Below, piece after piece: positions 53,975 through 62,709 of a stretch of 64,000 bases of DNA (positions within the stretch are counted from its first letter, which is position 1; each line of letters starts with the position of its first letter). The notes under the pieces were generated by a model. The model saw only the letters and a program-made list of their open reading frames with translations, was not told the DNA's origin and ran no database searches. Where the stretch lies: NCBI GenBank assembly GCA_902362375.1, contig CABIVS010000008.1, positions 204,696-268,695 on the forward strand. Reading direction: 5' to 3'. The stretch comes from Bacteroidaceae bacterium (GTDB lineage: Bacteria > Bacteroidota > Bacteroidia > Bacteroidales > Bacteroidaceae). Made by a program: the position numbers and the translations under genes.

Positions 53975-56812
53975 TTATTCATCACGAACACAACGGATGG
54001 AAGCTGCTGCAACACGATCTATCCAATAATTATCGCCCCCACCCCAACCACAGCCAACACTAAAATCAGATATAGAAAAGCCAAATGTAACTACAGAATT
54101 AGATCCGCCTCCATCATTATAAAGACCAGTAGCAGCAAGATGCCCCATATAAAAATCATTTGTAAGAAATCCCGTGAAATCAGGTCTGCCATCACGAATA
54201 GGAGTAGGAGTAAAGTATACCTTTCGCATACTATTTTCTCCACCATAATAAAAATAAGCTCCATGTTTGGTAAATGATGGAGTATAAAATTTCTCGTTGT
54301 CCATCATTCCATAATAATGATCAGTTGATATGAGATTTCCCATTATCTTTTTCTTCAAAAATGCTCCATAAACATCTGCTGGAGGTACTTTAAATCCAGC
54401 TGGACATGGGTCATAGAGCGTTTTCATTGTTTCTATATTGACCATTTTATACAATGAATAAGGATTATTTCCCCATAAATATTGATTTCCCACTAGTATG
54501 TTATTGCCTAAAGAATAATATAACCAATCATATGGACTATTGGAACCATCACTTAAAATGAAAACATTAGGATGCTTTATTGCATATTCAATCGTTCCTA
54601 TTTTTTCATTTTTGTCTATCTCTTCAAAATCTAAATCAGTTCCACGCACATTGTATATTGGGGCATTTTCTGTACCCTCAAAGGAAGACGAACCAATAAA
54701 AGGGTCTTTACGTCCCCATTGGTATCCTAAGCCACGTGTTGTTAATTCGTCTGGGATACAAGTAGTTGCTCCCAAATCCCGATCCATTATCCTATAATTA
54801 ATTCCACTATAAACTTCGCCATTAGTTGGTAACCCTAATTCGATAATATCAGGTTGTTCTGTACACCAAATATGCCAACTCCAAAGTACATTAGCATCTG
54901 CCGCATTTGGATCATAATTGTCATAAACAGCAATAACTCCATTTCCTGCTCCTTTACTCAAAAACTCAACCTTATTAGTTTCTGAATTAAATGTAACTTG
55001 CGATATTAGACTTTCTTTATCTTGCCAGATTAACTTAGATGATTTAGGACTAATCATTACATTTTTGGAAACAGAAATATCCTCTCCCCATGAATTCTTA
55101 AAATGATATATTTCAACATCTTTACCTAGCTGATTACTCCCTATTGGCTTATTTTTTGTTTCAGCCACAATCCCATCCACTCCATTTCCTATTACTGTAG
55201 CATCAAATGAATAAATACCATAAGTAATCGGAGTGATAAAACTATTTGCCGGTCCACTCTCGTCAATTGGATTTGCCTCCGAATGTTCTATAGCTTTAAT
55301 AGGAATATATTTAGTCATATTACCGATAGTGATCTCTAAATATCCTTGAAATTTAAGATTTGTATTGCTTACACAAGCGTATATCCAGTATTTATCACTA
55401 TTAGCAGGAAGCTCCACATCACTATCCGGAAGACCACTTTCCGTTGTCTTTTTGATAGGTATCAGAGTTTTGTTATCAGTACTATAATACATTTGCATCA
55501 AGTAGTAAGGGAAAAGTGTCTTTTTATCCATCTCTAAAGCACGAACTCTGCGTGTTGTTACATTATCAAAATTCACATTACCTGCTTCATCAGTCTGTAA
55601 TTCCATTTTCACCATTACTACAGGATCTCTTATTCCTTTTAATAATTCGATACTTTCTCTATCTGTTTTCAATAAATATTGCCCATTCGAAGCAAACCCT
55701 TGCGACCAATTATCAGAAACCGTTATTGTATATTCAATATTACTTCCCGGGTTCTGAACGGCTTCCAACACTGTAGTATATCCTTTACTTTTCAATTTCG
55801 TAATATTGAAAAGATAGGAATGATTGCGTAATATATCCCAATATGCTCCCGTGTTCTTATCCCAAAAGTCCAAACGATAATATTCCTTACCCGATTCATC
55901 TAGATTCTGTACTGTCAACAGTAGCATTGCCCGATCTCTATAGAATCTATTCTTATCCACTTCCTTTCCTAAAGCATACGTAGAATGCTTGTATTCCAAA
56001 GGATAATAACTAGTCACCAATCCTTTAGACTCATCCAAGGGTGTTGTAGCTGATAACAAGTCATGCTTTTCTGATATGCCATTCTCGTTGATGTTCCCTT
56101 TATAAATATCTCCTTGATAGTCGCTATCCAATACAAAATCTGAATAATTTAGATTTTTCCATTCCCAATAAACCTTTTTATCAGGAAACAATTGCTCCCA
56201 ATTTGCATTTACAGTAATTTTCGCTAAACAACGAGTTAACAAACATACATTTGAAGTAGCCGTCTCGTTCCATTCTATCCAACCATACATTGGGATTGAT
56301 TGTTCTTCCTTTTGTGAGCTAGAAAATCCTTTCATCAGTTCTTGGCTACTGTAATTTTTGAGTTGTTCTTCACTTGTTGTTTCATTCAGAAGATAATCCC
56401 CCTTATCGGAAATTAAATTACGGTCGGTCATATTACAAAGTACATAGACACGATCTCCATTTTGGGGAATATAGTCCTTCAATGTTATAGTCGGAGATGC
56501 TGTACCATTTCCGAACAGAAAAGATAGCTGTCCACTTTTTCCTTCTTGGTAATATATCGGAGCAGATATATAAGTGTCATTGTAGATAAAAACCTGTAAA
56601 CTGTTTATCATACATTCCTTTTCCGAAGCCACACTACGCACTTGCACCAACTCTGCATCCGGTATGGCTAATTGAATCTCATTTGCCCGGAAGGTATTCA
56701 GTGTTTCTATTTTATTATCATCACTACAACTACCCAACATTAAAATGCCTAAAATGCCGAAGATTATCGAGCCTCTTATAGGAGAGAATAGTGATATTTG
56801 CCACTTTTTCAT
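53975..56812 (-). CDS. Fimbrial tip-type lipoprotein, C-terminal Fib_succ_major domain (third of three)
   Basis: A 945-residue lipoprotein. The frame opens upstream to 56857, but the ATG at 56812 begins the lipoprotein signal (lipobox LGSC). The N-terminal half (about 35-400) has Mfa/FimA-like beta domains, followed by Ig-like segments. The C-terminal 300 residues form a Fibrobacter-major-paralogous domain: WSWHIWCT, MDRDLGAT, YQWGRKDPF, YDPCPAGFKVPP and the end SIRCVRDE. It is one of three consecutive proteins with this layout behind the anchor and fimbrillin genes, so it is likely a tip or minor subunit of the fimbria. Confidence 0.8.
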   Translation of the reverse strand: MKKWQISLFSPIRGSIIFGILGILMLGSCSDDNKIETLNTFRANEIQLAIPDAELVQVRSVASEKECMINSLQVFIYNDTYISAPIYYQEGKSGQLSFLFGNGTASPTITLKDYIPQNGDRVYVLCNMTDRNLISDKGDYLLNETTSEEQLKNYSSQELMKGFSSSQKEEQSIPMYGWIEWNETATSNVCLLTRCLAKITVNANWEQLFPDKKVYWEWKNLNYSDFVLDSDYQGDIYKGNINENGISEKHDLLSATTPLDESKGLVTSYYPLEYKHSTYALGKEVDKNRFYRDRAMLLLTVQNLDESGKEYYRLDFWDKNTGAYWDILRNHSYLFNITKLKSKGYTTVLEAVQNPGSNIEYTITVSDNWSQGFASNGQYLLKTDRESIELLKGIRDPVVMVKMELQTDEAGNVNFDNVTTRRVRALEMDKKTLFPYYLMQMYYSTDNKTLIPIKKTTESGLPDSDVELPANSDKYWIYACVSNTNLKFQGYLEITIGNMTKYIPIKAIEHSEANPIDESGPANSFITPITYGIYSFDATVIGNGVDGIVAETKNKPIGSNQLGKDVEIYHFKNSWGEDISVSKNVMISPKSSKLIWQDKESLISQVTFNSETNKVEFLSKGAGNGVIAVYDNYDPNAADANVLWSWHIWCTEQPDIIELGLPTNGEVYSGINYRIMDRDLGATTCIPDELTTRGLGYQWGRKDPFIGSSSFEGTENAPIYNVRGTDLDFEEIDKNEKIGTIEYAIKHPNVFILSDGSNSPYDWLYYSLGNNILVGNQYLWGNNPYSLYKMVNIETMKTLYDPCPAGFKVPPADVYGAFLKKKIMGNLISTDHYYGMMDNEKFYTPSFTKHGAYFYYGGENSMRKVYFTPTPIRDGRPDFTGFLTNDFYMGHLAATGLYNDGGGSNSVVTFGFSISDFSVGCGWGGGDNYWIDRVAAASIRCVRDE

Positions 56813-56843
56813 GTCATTAAAATTTTGAAAATTATTAATGTAT

Positions 56844-59357
56844 TTATTCCTTAACACAACGTATAGACCCTACATTTGCAACGCCAAAACTATTGGGTAC
56901 CATATAACTGCCTTGCCAATAAAAAGTGAATGCAAAAGCCAAATCTGTACCAAAAAGCGAAGAAGACCAATATCTTCCCGATGAACGTAAATCTCCAGCT
57001 GCCCAACTAGGAATATAAGCTTCGGGCAGAAAAATCACCTTTGTCTCATCTTTTCCTATACCATCACAATAAAAGGTGGTACCACAAGAACTCCTGTCCT
57101 TAATATAGAAATGAGACTCTATATCTGTTGATTCCCACGCAAAATCTTTCTTAGCTAAAACCTGAAAGACATCTCCCGGAGCAACTTTATACCCTATGGG
57201 ACAAGGATCATAAATCGTTTTAGATGTTAATTGTGGAAAAAGATCTCTCGATCCTTCCGGATTCCCCCATAAATACTTAATATTATTTCCTTTGCACCAG
57301 GAACGTCCATCGTAGCTGCTCATATGACAAATATGTGGAGTATTGATCGCTTGTCCGACTGTGACGGGTTCATTTAGTGAATATTTCATGTCAGAGGTCA
57401 CACTTCTTATATCATATAATACCGTTCGTTTGCCATCATAAGATAAAGAACCGGAGTACGGATCTTTACGTCCCCATTGATAAGTAAGTCCTTGTGTAGT
57501 TCCTAAATTGGGAGTGGAAGTCGTAGCTCCAATATTACGATCCATTACTTTATATTCGTTGCCAGTACATCGGGAAGCCGAATACTCTATTACTTTCGGT
57601 GCAGAAGTACACCAGAGATGCCAGCTCCAAAGCACTTTCGCACTTTCTGCATTAGGATCTATATTATCATAAACAGCAATCAATGCATTTCCGCGACTTC
57701 TCCCCATCTTTATCAAAACCCTGTTTGAAGAAGTATCCAATCCGACTTGTTCTACCAATTCATCTGTATCCTGCCACAATAGTTTGGCTGACAAAGGATG
57801 AATACCGGCACCAATCGATTTTGTGAGTTTATTGCCTTGTGCATCTTCAAACTCTCCCTCATCTATTATACCATTCACTCCATTTCCCATCACTGTAGCT
57901 ATAAATGAATAAGAACCGGCTCCTTTATCGCCTATATAGCAATTGGCCGTTCCCTCTGTATCCAACGCCGTAAAATTGATTAATGAACTGACAGGAATAA
58001 GTTCTTTCCGCACATTATCGGCTGTTATTTCTATAAATCCTCCATTAATATTTGCTGGAACATTACCTGTCGTACAATAGAAATTTATCGTTTGGGCGGT
58101 AGATACATCATATATTCCATTATTTTCCATTACTCTATGGTCAGCAGATATTCCATCACAATAAAGTTGTAAATCATTTGTAGATATTAAATCTATCTGA
58201 TTCGATTGAAGTACTTTTATTTGAAAACGTCCAGGAGTATTACAATAAACCTGAATCAATTTAATAGGATCCGCAATACCGTGCACTAAAGATATTTCTT
58301 TTCTGTTCACATCAAAATCAGTACCTACAATATCTCCTGTGACGTCAACATCAGTCCAATCAAGCATATCTGTGTAGATTTTCACTTCATCAATACTTAG
58401 TACCTGCACATCTATCGAATAAATATGATTACGTTTTATTCGATAATCACCATTATCAACACGTATTGCACGCTCAAAGATGCGACTGGTCACTCCATCT
58501 GTTACAGGGATTGTGAGTTTTAGAAGTGTCACATTTTTATCCAGTTCATAGTCTCTACTGACTTCCAAATAATTTTCATAAATATATTGGGAATAGAATG
58601 TAACCATTTCACCGTCAAGTTCTACTCTATCTTTTAAGAGGATATCAGTAAGACTTATTTCTGGATAATCAAAATAACTAAAATAAGAGCTAGGGCTACT
58701 TTCATAAATATATTCATCCGAATCATGTGAATTGAATGGAGCATACTTGCGAATTTTATCAACTGCATGAATTACCTGCACTTTCACATCACCTATCTTT
58801 AATTCCTGCTGTGGTACACTTAATGCAGTTTTCCGAACCGCAGTTCGTAATTTAGCTACTCCCCGAAGCAGGTGTAGAGAAGTGCTAAAATTCCGTTCTG
58901 TATTTTTTTCTATAAATCCAAATCCGGACATATAAAGTGGAGTAACGGGTTGTTCCGATATGACTTTAGGGAAATCATCATTAGCACGTATACATACAGT
59001 ATATCCTGTTTTTAGAATTCCGATATCAAACATTGCAGAGGCTATATAAATGCTATCAGATACAGATGATAGTATTAACCTTCCATCTTCTGTAGAGCAA
59101 GATGTCACAACGTTCTCCCCATCCATTATGTCCATGAACAGTTTATCAATTCTGTTTTCTTCCAATAATGCATTTTCTACTCCACGAGTTGTCATTATAT
59201 TGCCAACAGGCACGATTAAGCGAATTTCCAGTCGTTCTTTCCCATCAGGTACGTTATTTGTCCTACCATCATCACAACTATTCTTTTCCTCAACACACGA
59301 GAATAGTAAGAATGTTACAAAAAGAGCTGTAAGCACATTCATCATATTACTTATCAT
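56844..59357 (-). CDS. Fimbrial tip-type lipoprotein (second of three)
   Basis: An 837-residue lipoprotein (lipobox LLFSC, Cys about 21). The N-terminal fimbrillin-like region contains MTTRGVENALLEENRIDKLFMDI, typical of Mfa/FimA-type subunits. The C-terminal part carries WSWHLWCT, MDRNIGATT, YQWGRKDPY, YDPCPIGYKVAPG and ends SIRCVKE. It is separated from the next gene by about 30 bp. It shares its C-terminal domain with its two neighbours but differs strongly in the N-terminal half. Confidence 0.8.
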   Translation of the reverse strand: MISNMMNVLTALFVTFLLFSCVEEKNSCDDGRTNNVPDGKERLEIRLIVPVGNIMTTRGVENALLEENRIDKLFMDIMDGENVVTSCSTEDGRLILSSVSDSIYIASAMFDIGILKTGYTVCIRANDDFPKVISEQPVTPLYMSGFGFIEKNTERNFSTSLHLLRGVAKLRTAVRKTALSVPQQELKIGDVKVQVIHAVDKIRKYAPFNSHDSDEYIYESSPSSYFSYFDYPEISLTDILLKDRVELDGEMVTFYSQYIYENYLEVSRDYELDKNVTLLKLTIPVTDGVTSRIFERAIRVDNGDYRIKRNHIYSIDVQVLSIDEVKIYTDMLDWTDVDVTGDIVGTDFDVNRKEISLVHGIADPIKLIQVYCNTPGRFQIKVLQSNQIDLISTNDLQLYCDGISADHRVMENNGIYDVSTAQTINFYCTTGNVPANINGGFIEITADNVRKELIPVSSLINFTALDTEGTANCYIGDKGAGSYSFIATVMGNGVNGIIDEGEFEDAQGNKLTKSIGAGIHPLSAKLLWQDTDELVEQVGLDTSSNRVLIKMGRSRGNALIAVYDNIDPNAESAKVLWSWHLWCTSAPKVIEYSASRCTGNEYKVMDRNIGATTSTPNLGTTQGLTYQWGRKDPYSGSLSYDGKRTVLYDIRSVTSDMKYSLNEPVTVGQAINTPHICHMSSYDGRSWCKGNNIKYLWGNPEGSRDLFPQLTSKTIYDPCPIGYKVAPGDVFQVLAKKDFAWESTDIESHFYIKDRSSCGTTFYCDGIGKDETKVIFLPEAYIPSWAAGDLRSSGRYWSSSLFGTDLAFAFTFYWQGSYMVPNSFGVANVGSIRCVKE

Positions 59358-59376
59358 AATTATAATCTCTAAGTCG

Positions 59377-61458
59377 TTATTCTTTCACGCAACGTACAGA
59401 GACAGCAGATGCTCTCTCCAATTTAGCATATACCCCATGCAATTCTCCTACATACCCTGGTCCTTCTCCCCATCCAACTGCAAAAGTTAAAGTCATAGTA
59501 AATGATCGTCTAAGATTTCCAGACCAATATCTTCCCCAATAGCTATACGGCATATCTGAATTTATATCCATCATCATGTCGCCTGTAGAGTTTAATCTAT
59601 ATCCTGCAGCAGGATAATAAACATCACTTGCATTGAATCCAGACCCTTTAATTTCTTTATAAAAGACGACACAATCAGTAGGAGGCCAAGGAGAATCCTC
59701 CACATCTTTAGGCGCAGGTACCCTCCATCCTGCAGGACATGGATCAAATAATGTTTTCTTTCCTAACTTTGTATTCCATAAATAACGCAGTGCATAATCT
59801 GCCAGTTTTTCATTTACTGTATACCATGGGTCAGATGATGTATAAAAAGTCATAGGATTATGCACTGAATTTGAAATATTATTAAGCACTGTTACCGGAG
59901 TTCTACTAAATAATTTTAGTTCACCAGTAATCCCATATAATTCCTCATCGGCTTCTGTTTTTTCCCATCCTTTAGCAGGAGGAAACAAATCTTTCCGTCC
60001 CCACTGATAAAGAAAACCTTTAGACCTGATTCCTCCCTCTTCATTATAAGAATTATATGTCGCACCTATATTACGATCCATCCATACATAACCGTTAAGC
60101 TCTTGTTGACCATTCTTTAGATTCGGATTATAATCAGTACACCAAATATGCCAACTCCAATAAATTTCTCCATTTACCTTCATTACTATCACTGCATTAC
60201 CCGCTTTCTCACCTGTTTCGACTATGACAGAAGCCTTATCACGCAACGATGCATTCATCACTTTTATACTATGATCAGTCATCACTCCTATTTCATCTTG
60301 CCAAAGAACCTCTGCCATTACTTCTCCGTCCGGTATAGGTGTATGTTCGAATTCATCAAGTTGTGCCCATGCTTTATAAACTCCATCCGTAGGAATATGA
60401 ACTCTCCCACCAGGAGGTACAATAAAGCAATTAGTAATATGTATATTCCCATATATTTCATCAATATTAGGTTCTAATGCTATCCATGGACATACTGTTA
60501 AATTCACATCCAAAGTCGACGTTTTCGCTGTAAAGCGACACAATAATTGATATACATGATTACGTTCCAATTTTTCCAATATCGCTCCACCAGAATTATC
60601 CGAATCCCCTCCCAAATCAATCGTCTCATAATCATCAAATCCCAGATTCAGTTTCCGATCTTTACATTCCATTTCAGGGAGATAGAACGAATATACCAAC
60701 ATTCCCTTATCTTCAGCCGAAGTTTCTTCCGGGATATTTTTAACCGTTTTCCGAGTTATTATATTGATGGTAGAAGACGCATAATTACCCACTTTTGCAG
60801 GAGCAATATATCCGGTTTTAGACACTCCTGTCACTACCAGCACATTTGGAGTGAGAATTTCTCCGCTATTTCCCGCTTCTTTCCGCATGTACACATCTAC
60901 TCGCGCTACGGCACGGTCTACTTTCATATTTATCGTCTGCGTCGTTCCTTCCGCCGCATCTATACCATTCAGTTCTCCATACATCGGCAGGCAATAATCT
61001 TTTGTGTATTCCGGCACATTAGTCTTGGTAGTCAGGTAGTCTGCCATCTGATACTGCACATCTATCAAATCATTCGGATGGTCCACAGACTCCAGTATGG
61101 CACGAGTATTCATATCAGTCGGTTCATTTACTACTGCATATAAGCTTTTTCCGATAGCGGCTTTTACTGTGAAAACAGGAGTTGTGTAAGTTCCATTGGT
61201 TGCCGTCAGCGTCCAGTAATACATCTTATCCAGTGTCGTGCCATCAAAGACATACACACGTATGCGGCTGATACGTGTCTCATTCACATTCAACACTTCA
61301 GGGTCATTTGTCGCACGTGTACTGATATTCATTGTCATCCGTACTTCTCCGGGATTTACCGATACATCCTGCCCTACTTCGTTTTCCGTACAGGAAATGC
61401 AAAGCAGTAAAAGGCATATCCACCAATTATTACATCTATTTTTCATCCCTTTTATCAT
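59377..61458 (-). CDS. Fimbrial tip-type lipoprotein (first of three)
   Basis: A 693-residue lipoprotein; the start is either 61458 or the ATG at 61446. Lipobox LCISC is followed by MNISTRATNDPEV, with an Arg in the region where Mfa/FimA-type pro-subunits are cleaved. The N-terminal fimbrillin fold (VYVFDGTTLDKMYYW, SLYAVVNEPTD) is followed by a C-terminal Fib_succ_major domain (WSWHIWCT, MDRNIGAT, YQWGRKDLF, DPCPAGWRVP, SVRCVKE). It starts 15 bp after the anchor gene and is probably the first accessory subunit of the fimbria. Confidence 0.82.
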   Translation of the reverse strand: MIKGMKNRCNNWWICLLLLCISCTENEVGQDVSVNPGEVRMTMNISTRATNDPEVLNVNETRISRIRVYVFDGTTLDKMYYWTLTATNGTYTTPVFTVKAAIGKSLYAVVNEPTDMNTRAILESVDHPNDLIDVQYQMADYLTTKTNVPEYTKDYCLPMYGELNGIDAAEGTTQTINMKVDRAVARVDVYMRKEAGNSGEILTPNVLVVTGVSKTGYIAPAKVGNYASSTINIITRKTVKNIPEETSAEDKGMLVYSFYLPEMECKDRKLNLGFDDYETIDLGGDSDNSGGAILEKLERNHVYQLLCRFTAKTSTLDVNLTVCPWIALEPNIDEIYGNIHITNCFIVPPGGRVHIPTDGVYKAWAQLDEFEHTPIPDGEVMAEVLWQDEIGVMTDHSIKVMNASLRDKASVIVETGEKAGNAVIVMKVNGEIYWSWHIWCTDYNPNLKNGQQELNGYVWMDRNIGATYNSYNEEGGIRSKGFLYQWGRKDLFPPAKGWEKTEADEELYGITGELKLFSRTPVTVLNNISNSVHNPMTFYTSSDPWYTVNEKLADYALRYLWNTKLGKKTLFDPCPAGWRVPAPKDVEDSPWPPTDCVVFYKEIKGSGFNASDVYYPAAGYRLNSTGDMMMDINSDMPYSYWGRYWSGNLRRSFTMTLTFAVGWGEGPGYVGELHGVYAKLERASAVSVRCVKE

Positions 61459-61472
61459 CGTTATTATATTAT

Positions 61473-62447
61473 TTAAAGGTCTTCACCTTTTAACCAAATA
61501 GTCCAGCCATTTATCACAATTTTATCAGCCAGAAAATTCAGTAATTCAGGATTATAGAAAAAAACAATAGCATATTCACTTTGGCGATCTAAATATTCCT
61601 GTGCAGGGATATGATGGCCTTCCATCTTGGTCAGCAGCAAATAAGGAATCAGATCGACTTTCATCAGTTCTTTTCCATCCGATCTGCGTGTAAGCATCAG
61701 ATAGACTTTCTTATTTTCGAGCAGACGCATCGTGTTCATTTCAACAACGATCCCTACATTTTCCACTTTCTCCAAATGATAGGGTTGAAAACTGATTATA
61801 TCATCTTCCAGCAGGCTATTGTTCCAGGAAAGTCTACTATTGTCCGCACGGATTTCAAACAGGCAGTCGTTTATATCCAACTCCTCACCCGGACCTGACT
61901 TTTGCAGGATAAAACGGAACTTATTTGTATCCTTAACCAATCGGATAGTTTCTGTCTGTTCTTGCTCTCCTGTAAAGTGTACTGTCTTTACTTCACCATA
62001 CCAAAGCGGCTCCAATTCAGTGTTATGTATCAATGTCCCTTCTCGCTTCATTTTCACAGTCAAGTCATTTAGCTTTGATTGTCCGGCATATAATTCCGGC
62101 ATTTCAAAAGCATCACTTATACCCGCCCATGCTGCGACCTGATATTCTCCGACGGGAAGTTCAATCGGCATCTTGTAAGTACCCGTACCCAGTCTTTCCC
62201 CCTGTTCACTTTTTTTCATGATAAATGTGCCTTCCTTATCAAAAATAAATACATCGACACGATTCACTTGTGCAGCAAAAGCATCGGTGAAATCCATGTT
62301 GTAGTCATACCTGAAGTCAATATACAACCGACATTCGGGAAGCGTTTCATGGATAGATTCACAGGAGAAATGTACTAATAATAATAGTAGGCAACTCCCT
62401 AAGCTCATCCGCCGGATGATACTCTTAGTTTTAATGTTCTGTCCCAT
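61473..62447 (-). CDS. FimB/Mfa2-type fimbrial anchor lipoprotein
   Basis: A 324-residue protein of the FimB/Mfa2 family. The frame opens to 62555, but the ATG at 62447 starts the signal, which ends in lipobox HFSC. Family signs are CRLYIDFRYDYNMDFTDAF, VDVFIFDKEG and the PVGEYQVAAWAG segment. In P. gingivalis Mfa2 anchors the fimbria to the outer membrane and limits its length. It follows the major fimbrillin gene after a 260-bp gap with a strong hairpin. Confidence 0.85.
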   Translation of the reverse strand: MGQNIKTKSIIRRMSLGSCLLLLLVHFSCESIHETLPECRLYIDFRYDYNMDFTDAFAAQVNRVDVFIFDKEGTFIMKKSEQGERLGTGTYKMPIELPVGEYQVAAWAGISDAFEMPELYAGQSKLNDLTVKMKREGTLIHNTELEPLWYGEVKTVHFTGEQEQTETIRLVKDTNKFRFILQKSGPGEELDINDCLFEIRADNSRLSWNNSLLEDDIISFQPYHLEKVENVGIVVEMNTMRLLENKKVYLMLTRRSDGKELMKVDLIPYLLLTKMEGHHIPAQEYLDRQSEYAIVFFYNPELLNFLADKIVINGWTIWLKGEDL

Positions 62448-62709
62448 AATAAATGATTCTATTTCTTTTTCTAATTTTATATATAGTATGGAAAAACAAC
62501 GGGTGTTTTTCTCTGAATAATCTGTTTTGGTGGACAAGTCGAAGCTTGTCAGCATATCCTTTCAGGATTCACGGAATAAGCTTCCGCCAGCTTCAATTTG
62601 AATGGAAATAAGAAAAAAGTTAGGAAGGCACACTACCGGAAACTTACGCCCAGCGGCGCCTTCCTCACAAAGGTTTAGTTTTAATATTATGCTAGCCCAC
62701 TGTTATATA
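62448..62709. other. Gap between fimbrillin and anchor genes
   Basis: No gene. It holds the terminator-like hairpin at 62612-62666 and a small palindrome GACAAG-TCGAAG-CTTGTC around 62533-62551. Confidence 0.6.
62612..62666 (-). terminator. Terminator/attenuator after the major fimbrillin gene
   Basis: On the minus strand GGAAGGC and GCCTTCC pair around a GC-rich 28-base loop and are followed by CTTTTTTCTT. Partial read-through would give much fimbrillin and little anchor and tip. Confidence 0.75.
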
